Source: Klebsormidium nitens (lineage: Eukaryota > Streptophyta > Klebsormidiophyceae > Klebsormidiales > Klebsormidiaceae). Taken from it: a stretch of DNA of 64,000 nucleotides. Shown here one piece after another: positions 52,936-63,600 of this stretch (position 1 is its first letter; each line of letters starts with the position of its first letter). The position numbers and the translations under genes were made by a program. Below the pieces are notes generated by a model. The model did no database searches. It was not told the origin of the DNA and was given only the letters and a program-made list of their open reading frames with translations. The stretch lies in NCBI GenBank assembly GCA_000708835.1, contig DF237121.1, forward strand, positions 63,953 through 127,952. Reading direction: 5' to 3'.

Positions 52936-53895
52936 TCAATCACCGTAGCACTTTTCTGAGTGCCGGTCCCAGGCCTGCTCCCACCCGGAAACCTCGTCAA
53001 CGGGGCTGCAGAACGGCCCGAGCCAGCCATTGTTGGGCAAACCGTTTGGAAAGCGCTTCCCCTCTGAATGAATAGTGCTGCCCGGAAGTTTGAACCGGGG
53101 GGCGGATCCGCTCTTCGCCCGCTTTTTCCGAGGCTCGGCGCGCGTGGAACCCGGGCGCTTCTGAGGTCTTGGGGGGTGGGGTCGGCTGAAGATGGGGGGA
53201 TACTTTGGTGGGCGGTCGGGGTTTGTCACCGGGCACGCAGATGACTTCACGGGGATCCCTTGAGAAGCGACCCAGGCGTCTTGCCTGTATGTGTACTCTG
53301 TGGATAGGGACCCGTTGACGCTGACTCTTCGCTCGTCGTTGGTCCGTCCGCCGTTTATTGGGTTATGAGTAGGGTTAAGAGGGGTTGGTAAGGAAACCGG
53401 TTGGGGAGGAAAGTGGGACATGATAGGGTGGTCGAGAGGGAGGGACGGGGTTAGTACCGGGTTAGAGACGCCGCCCGATTCTTGGAGCGACGTCAGCATC
53501 GGGAGGAGCGTGTGTAGGGTGGTCGGGGGAAGATCTTCAATCGGGTGCGCATCAACCGGGGTTTGAGCTAGGGTGCGGCCGAAATCGAACGGCGGAGGAA
53601 CGTGGTAGTGATAGTGATTAACGAAGATCGGACGGTTCGAATCACTAAGTCCATGGCTCTTACCGGGGACCGACAAAGTTGCGCTGGGGGGGCTCTCTGG
53701 CTGCTGAAAGTCGGCCCCCTCAATGGACCATGACGCACCGGAGCCAGCCGAGCTCTCATCGCTAGAGGAGTGGTGCCCCGGGGGATCCCCCCAGGCGCTC
53801 TCAAGCAGGCGCTCAGAGCGAGGAACGTGTGTCGGAAGAAAGCGCCGGCGACAAGGGAGGGGCTTCGGCGAAGCCGGAGCTGCCACGTGGCTCAA
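52936..53895 (-). CDS. Pro/Ser-rich protein with nuclear-localisation-like basic patch (5' exon missing)
   Basis: A 319-codon frame on the minus strand ends at TGA 52936-52938, with strong GC3 bias. An in-frame TAG lies immediately before 53895 and the first in-frame ATG comes only around residue 124. A splice acceptor (GTGGCAG, exon from 53879) or a short protein is therefore likely; an upstream exon at higher coordinates was not identified. The product is Pro/Ser-rich with a His/Tyr patch (VNHYHYHVPPPFDFG) and a basic cluster KKRAKSG near residue 258. It ends in a conserved-looking tail (FKLPGSTIHSEGKRF, then GWLGPFCSPVDEVSGWEQAW, then DRHSEKCYGD). It may be a nuclear regulator; the family is not recognised. 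Confidence 0.6.
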   Translation of the reverse strand: MSHVAAPASPKPLPCRRRFLPTHVPRSERLLESAWGDPPGHHSSSDESSAGSGASWSIEGADFQQPESPPSATLSVPGKSHGLSDSNRPIFVNHYHYHVPPPFDFGRTLAQTPVDAHPIEDLPPTTLHTLLPMLTSLQESGGVSNPVLTPSLPLDHPIMSHFPPQPVSLPTPLNPTHNPINGGRTNDERRVSVNGSLSTEYTYRQDAWVASQGIPVKSSACPVTNPDRPPKYPPIFSRPHPPRPQKRPGSTRAEPRKKRAKSGSAPRFKLPGSTIHSEGKRFPNGLPNNGWLGPFCSPVDEVSGWEQAWDRHSEKCYGD

Positions 53896-56800
53896 CTAGA
53901 GCGGGGGCGTAGTCCGAGAAAGGCCAAGTATTGAGTACCATTACGCCCTACCCAGTCTGCTGAAATCTGTGCCCTGCAGAAGATCGGCGGACCCAGGGTT
54001 AATCACCAACGAAAGGTAAATGTATAAGCAGGTAGATTCTTAGGTATAAGCACCTTGATAAGAGGGTGGTCGTGCTAAGAAACGGGTGCGATCAGGGAGG
54101 TTTCTGCTTGTTGGGCTGAGTCAAATGCAAGCGCGAATGAACATTTTTCTTACTGAAAATGAGTGGGAAACAGAGCCAAGGACGTCGAGAAGGCGAGCGA
54201 ATCGGAGCCAGGTTGGAACCGACGTCTCTTACAGAAGCCCGACTTACTTCCCGCAAAGAAAGGTATAAATGTTGCTTGCACAAAATGATGCCTCATCATG
54301 CAAAGATTCTGACCGTAAGAAGTAAAAAAGAAGGGGACACGAGTGGCAAACGCCAGAACGTGCGAACCGCCACCTGAATTTGGAAAAAACAAACCGGCCG
54401 ACCGAAATCGAGCAGAAACTGGTCGAAAAGTTTTCAGTCCTTAGAATCTCGTCCACGTTAGAAAGGGAGCCCCAATTCTTGAAAAAAGCTTTCACCCTCA
54501 TTTGGAGTTTAACCGGACGCATCCTTCTATTAATGTATCTCTGAGCTTCTTGAAGCCTTGCTTGCTTCTGGTGGGTCATTTTATAACAGTTCGTCTCTAA
54601 TCAAGTTCGACCAAGGGTGCAAAACAAAGAGATCCTCAACCGAGAGAACGTCAAGCAGTACTGCAATTTTCGAAAGAACCTAAGATGCTCAGAAACAGAA
54701 CAAAAGAGTGGGAAACCCAAACACGTGACTGCAATACAGTTCCCGCACAGGAACTTTGAGAAACTCTTTCAGAAGAGTTGAGGAACTGGGCCTGGGCATG
54801 GCAAAGTGAAGCAAAGCTCACTCTGAGGGAGCCGGTGTTACTTGTGGCTGAAGATTCGCTCCACTTGCTGATAATCGTAGTCAGTCCATGCTGCAGTCTT
54901 GGAAGCGGCTCGAAACGGAGTCGCGAGTTGGCGCTTGAATGCCAGACGCATCATATCGGTGGTCCAGAAATACAGCCTGGAGACACAGGTGAACGGAGTT
55001 AACTTCATGCACCTTAAATCTCAAGAGGACAGAAGAAAATCAGGTGCCCTTCTTCGTTCATAACGCTCTCTCTATCAAGAGCCCAACAGGCTAGACGGCC
55101 TCCCAGGATTGCCTCGACTGTATCCGCCATAGCTAGTCCCTTGAGGGCTCAGTTGTTTCCCATTGAGTATTTTTCTTAGGCCTTCCAAACAAGGAAAACA
55201 AACTGACCTCCGCTGTTCTCCCTTGAGCAGAAAGGGTTGCCAACGTCACTTTTCTGGCTTCAAAAGAGGGGGGTTTACTTTCTCCAATAAGCGTCCACTG
55301 CCAGCTTTACTGCCCCCGATTTTTTGTCAACAATGAAAGTCTGGGGCATACAGTCATGAGGTCATCAGCCCGCATATTCACTAGGGCAGCCCTTTGTTGA
55401 AGAAATTACTGTAAAGAATCAATCTCATCGCTATGCTGAGTCAAAGTTTTACCAAATCCTGTTAAAAGGACAGCTCACAGGCTGCCTCTCCTGGACCCCC
55501 AAGTAAAACTCTTTGTGCTTAAGTGCTGCCAAAGTGGTGGAGGGCTCACCATGTATTCTATGATTTTATTTTTTATTTTTTATTTTTTTCTATCCAGAAA
55601 GCTCATGCAGGTGAATCCAGTCAGGCTGCATGATAACCTCCTCCAAACTCCTTTCAAACCCTCTTTAAATCCAGTCTCAAGCCCCTACAAACCCCCTCAG
55701 GTAGTGCCTCAGAAAGTGTTCCAAATGCTTGCACAAGCCGTTTTACAACCCCTTCAGAATCGCTTAAGACCGAAAAGAGTGCTTTGAAGAAGTCCTGGCC
55801 TTTCCAGGACCCCCTCCAAAACCCCTTTCCAAAGCCCCTTCAAAGCCCAGTTTTTGAATTCTACGCACTCCTCCTAATGCCTCAAGAATCCCTCCCCAAT
55901 GCTTGCACAAGCTCTTTTGAACCCCTTCACCCCCCTGCTGAGTGCCCAAGAACAAAGAGACTGCTTGTCAGGAGGTCTTAGCTTATTTAAAAGCCTTGAC
56001 TGAGCTGTGAACGTGTGTAGCAGGGAGGAAGATGAGCGCTCTACAGGCCGCATGAGTCATGAGAACGAAGGCCCATTTTAGATCCATCTGAATTTCTGCC
56101 TAAGCAACCCTGCCGAAAAAGCATCCTGGACCCCTGACATGACCACCTTGGAGCCACACGATTCTCGGTCAGTAGAGTCCACACGAAGCCCCAAGATGTT
56201 CAAATGGTAGAGGCAAAGATATCAGGTCAGTATTATGACCTTAATCTACTCTCCTGTCCTTCAGCTCACCTTAGCTCACAATCAAAGCCCCCAGATCCTG
56301 AGCTCCAATCAGATTGCCCTCAACCGAGCTTCCACCTCGCCGGGATCTGCTTCCATATGAAAGCGGGGCCGCAAATCTTTGAGTCGCTTGCTTCCAAGTC
56401 CGGCGCCAGCTGTCATGCGTCTTGACTCCTGATCACCACACCAGGCCTAGCTCTGACCTTGATTAAAAAGGAATGGTACAGGAGATGAAGCTGCTCATAA
56501 GCGGTCAGCACCGATCTGCGGCGCACGGCATAAGTGAATGCGATGCGCTAACATAACACCCTCAGCGTAGTACTGATGGCGCAAGTAGAGCCTGCCTTCT
56601 TCTACCAAAGCGATGCAATCCCACGCCAGAGTGCAGAACTTTGATCAATCAAAGCACTGGCCAGCAACTAGCTGGGTACGGCTTGAATCACGTGGAAGGC
56701 TGCGGCTGTCAACGTCAATTTTTTCGGGTACGAATGATCTGACCACACGCAGCTCATAAGGAAGAGCGGAGGGCTATCAATGCGAAGTACCTACTTAGAT

Positions 56801-57904
56801 GGCAGAAGCAGTAGGCTCATATCAGAAGATAGGTCAGCCGAGTCTGTCACTCTCCTACCTTTTTGACAGAGCAGAGTCAGCCTCTCCCCGCAATACTAAT
56901 GCCAATAGCCTAAGACTGACGTAATCAGATTCCAAAGTTAAACGCCCCAGCTTCCAAGCTGGTCCGGCCGTGTAAGGGCAATACGTGGCATTCTCTGAAC
57001 TCTCTTTCAGTCGGGATCTTGATTCTCGGTATCTGGGGATTGTGTTCTGTTTGTCGATTCAAAGGAAGGCCTGATTGCGGTCCAAAGGGGAGAGAGTCGA
57101 GACTTTGTTCACGCCTGCTTGCCACGCTGGCGACGTCACAGCTAGTGATAATAATCAAGTTCGGGAATCGAACCCGGCCGGTCGGCGGTGTTCCGTCAGC
57201 CTTGCTTACGTCATTCGATGGCGGTGACGCACGCGGCCCAGAGCTAAACCAAAATCTGGACGAAGGGTTTGCGGTCTGAAGAGCGGCATGACCCGATAGC
57301 TGACGGCGTCATCTTTAGACCAATCGCAGGGGTCGGACGTACGTTTGCGGCCTTTTAGGCCGTCCGATCTAATAGTGATGGCTCGCGCTTGTAGTTAACA
57401 CCTGGGTTATAGAGGGATTCAAGATAGGTACCTTGATTTCATTTGATGATTTCTGACACTTTGAACTTTTGAAGTTTGTAGATTGTAGCGTGTGACGTAC
57501 GACAGATTTTAGCCCCTGTACGGAACCGTTTATGAGATATTATACTTATAAGTTATTACCTACTGCGAATATTATATTATTCACGTCATAGAATGGTCAA
57601 GCGAAGCGACGGCCTTTACTCGAACTCGATTTCCGTACACACGACAGACTGCTTTTCACACCTAGTAGATAGCAGGGCTTGCCACGTACCATCTTTCTCC
57701 GGTGCCGTCTGGCTACCGGTGCCAGCCCAAATTTCTACCGGCTGCCCACACGGGCTAAAGCACCGGGCGCCGGCCTTGCCTAGGCGGCGCCAGCATTTTT
57801 GCCGGCTGTCCAGCCGGTGGGGTGCCTTCGGCACCGGTGCATCTGTCATTTCTGCCGGCCAGGTCCAGCTTAAACACCGGTTCGTGGCAAGCAGATAGTG
57901 TAAA
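53896..57904. other. Gene-poor region
   Basis: Open frames are short and unbiased. A minus-strand frame at 54248-54579 begins with a plausible ATG and ends at a good donor (GGGAA|GTAAGT), but its phase does not join the Pro/Ser-rich ORF downstream. At 55600-55930 there is a diverged tandem duplication. Around 57159-57176 lies a T-arm-like sequence of tRNA type on the minus strand without the rest of a tRNA. From 57690 to 57880 the DNA is rich in CCGGTGCC and GCCGGC palindromes. Confidence 0.4.
55630..55935. repeat. Diverged tandem duplication, about 171 bp unit
   Basis: The stretch 55638-55758 and the stretch 55809-55930 share the same order of words: CTCCAAA, CCCCTT, TGCCTCA, AATGCTTGCACAAGC and GAACCCCTTCA-like ends. 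Both are A/C/T-rich and G-poor. No coding potential is seen. Confidence 0.65.
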
Positions 57905-57918
57905 CGATCCCGTCTTCC

Positions 57919-58137
57919 ATTCTGGCAACGGAAGTATTCACTAAATAGAGTGTTCAGTGTTCACTAACATAGGCAACCGGGGGACGGTAGGGTTGGTTTG
58001 GTAGTTAGGATTGGTTGGGGTGCTTAGCCCGTGAGACCGGTAGTTACGTTAGGTCTTTTTTACATTAGTAATTTGTGCGCCCGGGGCTTATCAATCGTAA
58101 TGAACACTCTGTTTAGTGAACACTCCCGTTGCCATTA
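57919..58137. mobile_element. 219-bp MITE with terminal inverted repeats and a 10-bp direct flank
   Basis: Near-perfect inverted arms of 33-34 bases (TGGCAACGGAAGTATTCACT at 57923; its complement ends at 58134) enclose about 145 non-coding bases. The flanks carry the identical 10-mer CCCGTCTTCC at 57909-57918 and 58138-58147, as expected of a target-site duplication. A 9-11 bp duplication with a short TIR suits a Mutator-like element; superfamily is an inference. Arms differ at three or four positions, so the insertion is fairly young. Confidence 0.75.
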
Positions 58138-58529
58138 CCCGTCTTCCGAAACCGTCGGAGTCTGCGGCGTTCTGAGAGACTGAGACACAGCAACTCCCGG
58201 GCACTCAGCACGGTTCCTAAACCTCCCCCGGTCTTCTATTCTGCAAGGAAGGCTCTGTCCCGGGAAAACTCTCCCACAAATCCCGGCATGGCCGGGAGTC
58301 GGGAGCTCAAACTTGTGAGTCGGGGCTCGGGACCCGGTTGCATCTCCCGAGCCCAAGTATACTGCTTTGAAAAGTATCCATCATTGCTGTGTACGATCAG
58401 GCGTCGTCAGCTGAAAACAGAACATTGGGAATTCGAGTTGGAATCATTTCAACCGTTTAACGGCAATGGCGGGTGCTTTAGCGGCACCAACAACCGGCGG
58501 CGCCGAGCACAGGAACTGACAGACGTACT

Positions 58530-58645
58530 GCACCAGGGGTTCTGGCGGGGCGCCAAACGGGGCGCAGAGCGCCCCGGGGCAAATCCTGGCGCCCCCGGGC
58601 GGAAGCCCGGGGCGCCACAGCGCCCTGGGCCGCAGGCCCCGCCTA
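58530..58645. repeat. GC-rich palindromic cluster 1
   Basis: A dense set of GC palindromes including GCGCCCCGGGGCAAATCCTG, GGCGCCCCCGGG and GGGGCGCCACAGCGCCC. It can form several strong hairpins. The words recur in cluster 2 about 1.05 kb downstream. Confidence 0.7.
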
Positions 58646-58909
58646 CTCTTGGAAAGTACTAGATCCAGGCCGCCTCAACCGGGAACTCTGATCTGATTTC
58701 TAAGTATAGATTATCAGAGCGATTGCCTGGACATATCAGGACACAAAGGAAGCCCATATGGTTCCAGAAGGAGGAGATAAGCACTTGTATTTAATTAAAA
58801 ATGCTACAAATCCAAGTCGAGACTCGAGTTCTCTACACTTAGCCAAGTATCATGATTATAATAAATAATCTGCAAGGGTATGCTTCGATAGAGGCATTTG
58901 TTACTATAA

Positions 58910-59420
58910 GGAAGGCGTCATTTTGAAGCTGTACCCCCCCTATTAACTACGGAGCCCTTTTCGCCAGAGGATCCAAGTTACCCCCCCATCATAGCAGGCT
59001 GACCTGGCGCAAGTCCTAGGTCCCCCCCCCTTGTCTTCTCAGTTTTCGAAGGCTTCAGGTCCCCCCCCCATCACAAGATTCGGCAAATTGCAAAAATCAA
59101 GGTCATATTAGACTGCACAGAGCTTTTACCAGAATGTACCATCGGTTTTGGGGGCCTTTTGCACTTTTTGAAAGGATTTTGTACCAGATTGTAGAGGCAT
59201 TTGCTTGTCAAAATGGATGATATGCCATCATCGAAGCCCATTTCCCCCCTGCACCTTCAACATATACAACCTGCAAAGGTCCCCCCCCCATGCAGCCTTG
59301 GGGATCTTGGAACAGCTGCAAGTCCCCCCCCCTTCCCAACCCTCGAAGCGGGTTTCGGTTCGAGGTCCCCCCCCCCATAACAGTTAATAGGGGGGGTTCC
59401 GCTTCAAAATGACGCTTCCC
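58910..59420. mobile_element. About 510-bp element with 40-base inverted ends and repeated poly-C tracts
   Basis: The left end GGAAGGCGTCATTTTGAAGC (58910), through a C7 run and CTATTAACT, is mirrored at the right end by AGTTAATAGGGGGGGTTCC and GCTTCAAAATGACGCTTCCC (to 59420). Inside lie five further C8-C10 tracts, most preceded by AGGT or AAGT, near 59023, 59061, 59281, 59322 and 59366. There is no coding frame. A TA dinucleotide borders both ends, but the exact target-site duplication is unclear. Confidence 0.72.
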
Positions 59421-59581
59421 TAATAGGACCTGCTTTGGAAACGAGGGCAGCGATTCTTTTTGACTTTTTGCCGACTGCTTGTACCGTATACGGTAGAGGC
59501 ACAGGAGGCAGCCCTGGGGACCGGTATGCACGAATTCGGCTCGGTTAACCGTTAAGCACAGCTTCCGCCAGAATACCTATT

Positions 59582-59672
59582 GTACCGGGCGCTGGCGCCC
59601 GGGCTTGGGCGCCCTAGGTAAGCTGGTCGGCGCCCCGGGGCAAAGCCCAGGGGCGCCACAGCACCTCCGGGC
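59582..59672. repeat. GC-rich palindromic cluster 2
   Basis: Contains GGCGCCCGGGCTTGGGCGCC and GCGCCCCGGGGCAAAGCCCA followed by GGGGCGCCACAGCACC. It shares the 15-mer GCGCCCCGGGGCAAA and the GGCGCCACAGC word with cluster 1, so the two are dispersed copies of one palindromic repeat family. Confidence 0.7.
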
Positions 59673-60389
59673 AAAATCCTGCTAGAACCCCTGTACTGCA
59701 CCGTCGGCATCCGGAAACGGTTAAACTTAGTTTCAAAGTTTAATTTGTTGGATGCGGTCACCCCCTAAAATTCGGGATGACGTGTGCACTGACGAGATCG
59801 CGGCTGCATTGTGCAATAATTCGCTGTGCCGATCAGCGTTCGACACGGAGTTTTAATTTCGTCGGCTCCCAGGCCGACTTTTCTCGGTCCGTCCGCTGGA
59901 AGCCTTGGAACTCTGAACCGGTCGGTGTGTCATCCAAACACCATTCTGTCGGCTTCTCGGCAGACGCCCCTCAGTTGAGTGGGCCGGGGCCCAGGTTTGC
60001 AGTTTCGTCGGCTGATCGACGTTTGGCGGGCTTGACGGCTCGCGGCCGGCTTCAGGTTGTCATTATTGGTTGACGATGGTAAAGGCCGACAGTCGGAGTA
60101 CGGATGAGCAGCCGAATGCGGCGTGGCGATGACCAATCATTTCATTTTCATGTGGTAGAGTTTGCATGCGTTATCAAGGCTGGAAGAACGTCAGCCACAT
60201 TGCTAATAATACGTATATGATTGTATAGGTCGAACATAAGTACTAAGTACAATACCGTACTTGCATTCACAGATCCTGATTGGCCAAGCCTGGAGTCCGA
60301 AGCACCGCAGGCCGTACCGTACGACCGTACGTTTGCGTTGTTCAAAGTTTCAGACTCACAGTATACCGGTAGAGTCTAGACACTCTCGA

Positions 60390-60602
60390 TCAGTCTCGAC
60401 TCTCGAGTCTCGAGCCTTGACTCACGATTTGCACTGAGTCGAGCAGCGTTCTCTCGAGTTGCGCAACTTCGAAGCGACGCCGGCGGCTGGTAGGCGGTTG
60501 GATCAGGGTGTCTTGTACCGGTATGATGTAGCTCTGACCGTTTACTTCGACTGGTGAAAGGTTTGATTCAGCAAACGAGCTTCTAGAATCTTCCGGCAGC
60601 AC
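60390..60602 (-). other. Possible minus-strand exon with a strong donor
   Basis: A 70-codon minus-strand frame reads VEVNGQSYIIPVQDTLIQPP, then TSRRRRFEVAQLERTLLDSV, and meets a perfect GTGAGT donor after CAAATC. There is no ATG at its beginning. It may be one exon of an unseen gene or a relic of a mobile-element polyprotein; no partner exon was found. Confidence 0.25.
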
Positions 60603-63600
60603 GCGCCGTGCGTGTCACGCACACCGTAGTACTACAGTGGTACTGCCATTCAGTTTACCGCTTTGTTACGTGCCTTCACAACAGTAATAAGTATCCTCGA
60701 CTTCCGTTCTTCGGTTCTTCTACGGTTAAAGTTCTTTGTATCTTCGAATATACCTATTCCTCTCACACCAACTGGCGTGACGCCGCGACTCGGGCCGCGG
60801 CTAGACGGCAAGGTACATACTACAGTCACTAGCGATTCAGAATATCACGGCTTTGATGGGGTTTGAGATGGGTGCCCGAGGAATGATGCAATGATAGTAC
60901 GACAGGAAGGCTGCTCAGCCAATCACGGTGCTACAGAGTACGGCATTGAGTCAGCAAACAAATTAAATGGGTCAGATACTACCTAGGTAGGACTAGCTGT
61001 CAACGTTCAAAGGGCGTTCAAACTTCAGACGTTGTCGAAGACCTGCACGGAAAACAATGCTACGTTATAGGACGCATGACTTGGTTCGGAACGCGTGCAA
61101 TTCGTTCGCTGCTGGACTTGTTGACTTGTATGTAAACCTTTGTTCTTTGACAAATGCAGGTGGAAAAAAGAGAATAGTGGTAGTGTCTCTGCCCCCTGCG
61201 AAGAGCGTCTCGTCACTGGTGCCTCCACACAATTCACAATACAGCCGTGCATACGCAAGTTTGTGACCGGCCACGTAAACTGCCAGACTCGTGCCGGTCA
61301 CATAGATCTTTCTTCAAACTTGGTGTCGGTTGGCTTGAATCATCCGAGTCCCCAGAAATTTTCTGCCGGTACCCAATACCAGGGCCGGTAACCTCAGCTC
61401 TTTCTGATTGTATATCTATTATTGAGAATCCACGAACGGAGACGGTTCTGGTTTCCGATGCAGGTTAGACGGTGACAGCCTGACAGGCCTCAGATCGATC
61501 AAAAGTGTCGTGCTTGAGTAGCTACTAACCTAGTAGCGCCACACTAGTACCTACCTAGTAGGTAGATCCTTTCGCAGTCCGAAGTTCGAACAAGCAAGGC
61601 GGGTTTCAGGATCTGGTCAAGAGCCTCTGAGTTCCGGTTGTATTATATATGTGGACTCCAAATGTTCATCAAGGAGTCCAGCACAATGTCAGTATTAGTG
61701 TCAGGGTTACTGTTAAGTAGTGTCAGCACTGTCAAGCTGCCGCTGATTGAATCAGCTGAGAATAAGCCTTGACACTGAAATAGATACTGACAACACAAAC
61801 ATAGACTCTGACAGTGACATCAAGATTGACAAGAACCATGATGCATCGGTTCCTTTGACTTTTGATACGCCCGGTCTACCGGGTCGTTTCCCGGTCGAAG
61901 TCCTCGCGGACCGGTAGAAGTCGCCGAATCCAAGTCTGACACGCTGTCAGAAATCGACCCAATAGGAGAACGCCTTATTTCTTTGCGAAAATATTCTCAC
62001 AAGCGTGACAAGGAGACGTAAACAATGAAGACTACCTTTTATAAATTAAATATCGTCGAACTTCGCAATGTGTGCGTGGGCAATGAGCACTCTGTCTGCA
62101 CATACTGAGCACTACAGAATCCAAGGCCGAGCGTTCGTCTGTGCTCGCATCCCGAGATTAGACTCGGAGCTCATCCAAGATTAGACCTCGGCCGAGATTA
62201 GGGTAGAAGACTGGGAACTGCGGTGGAGTATGGTTTTCCAACTGAAAACCCCCATATCTGGTTGCGCAAAATGGCGCAATATTGATCAATCAGACTGCGC
62301 ACACTCGTTCATACATATCATTATGAGAACATTGGCGCCACATTGTCATATGACCTGCCTTCAGTCAATCCCGGATCACCTTTCAAAGACGATCGACGCG
62401 GTGTCTCAGAATACGGCCTGCCAACACCCAAAAGGGCCCTGATTGAACCGCTTTGAGTAAATGCATCCCAATAAAGCTTAGAAGTATCTAGTAATCTGAG
62501 GCAGCTTATGGTCTCGACAGGAGCAGAAGGACTGAAAAAAGTCATGAGAAGCTCGACTTGGCAGTATTTTTCAGATTCTGAATCAGGCTTTCTTGTCAGT
62601 CACGCCGGAATAAGCACCTCAGAGCTATTAAAAAGCACCAGCTAAAAAAACCCCAGGTGATATCGTGGCAAGACCTATGGTCGAGTAGAAGAGTACTCTT
62701 CTTGCCGCGGCACTTGTGAAGTCCCTTGGGGCCTTCTGACATGAAAGCGATCAGTGGCGACTCCTCAAAAGAGGAGGAAGGACCTTGCCATTTGCACAAA
62801 CCATGCTAGGCACTTTGCGACGTGGCGCGTCCGGCGGCTGATCTGCGCACTGGGCTAAAGAGGGTGGGGCCGTTGCAGGAACATCGGACGGCGCGGCAGG
62901 GACTCTGGATCCATACGGTGAGAGAAACCAACCCCTTGCTCGATGTTGGATGCTACCACTCATCCAGCTTGACAAGAAAAGTGTTTTCTTGTTTGATGGG
63001 CCTGGCTTGCGATTGGAAACTAGAAGGGTGAGCTTTCCAGCTCAGTGGGCCGCCTTACTTAAAGAAAAGGACGAAAATGTGTTCTTGTTTGATGGGCGCT
63101 GTACTTTGGCTTGGGAGCTGGAATTGAAAGGATGAGCTTTCCAGCTTCTGTGGGCTGATCTTAATCACTCAATCACTCAGAATAACAGCTGGGCAAGGGG
63201 GCTGACAATTGCGGGAGCCAAAACGGGTGCTCTGATAAGGTGGTCATGGCACCCGCATCTTCAAATGCGCTAGGAGCTCCAGGTGATGAAAAGAAATGGG
63301 TCCAAAAGGGCTGTGTGAGAAGCGCGTTTATTGTTCAGAGATATCCAAAAGAGGCACAGAGTGGTGCTGGCAGTTTTATGGGCGCTCGGAAAGAGTCATC
63401 AGGGCAGAATTTTGGATAACAGAATATTGTCGCAAGCAGTTCACTCAATGTCCAGTTAGACAATAAAGGCTAAAAAAGGCTCTGATCCTGAGCGAGCGCT
63501 GCGTATCAGTTTTCAACCGACCAATGCAATCCTTTTCAAGAATATCAGCCAATAAAATGATGTGCCGGTGCTTTACAGGAGGTTCCGTACCCGCAGGCCC

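Noticed and set aside
54248-54579. First exon for the minus-strand Pro/Ser-rich ORF
   Set aside because: It has a good donor, but its phase does not match the likely acceptor at 53880, and its second half is not protein-like.
57159-57176. tRNA T-arm-like sequence on the minus strand (GGGTTCGATTCCCG)
   Set aside because: The rest of a tRNA is missing: no matching acceptor strand or anticodon arm at the right distance. It may be a B-box relic or chance.
58129-58662. 177-codon frame downstream of the 219-bp MITE
   Set aside because: It overlaps the GC-palindrome cluster and lacks any ordered protein-like segment.
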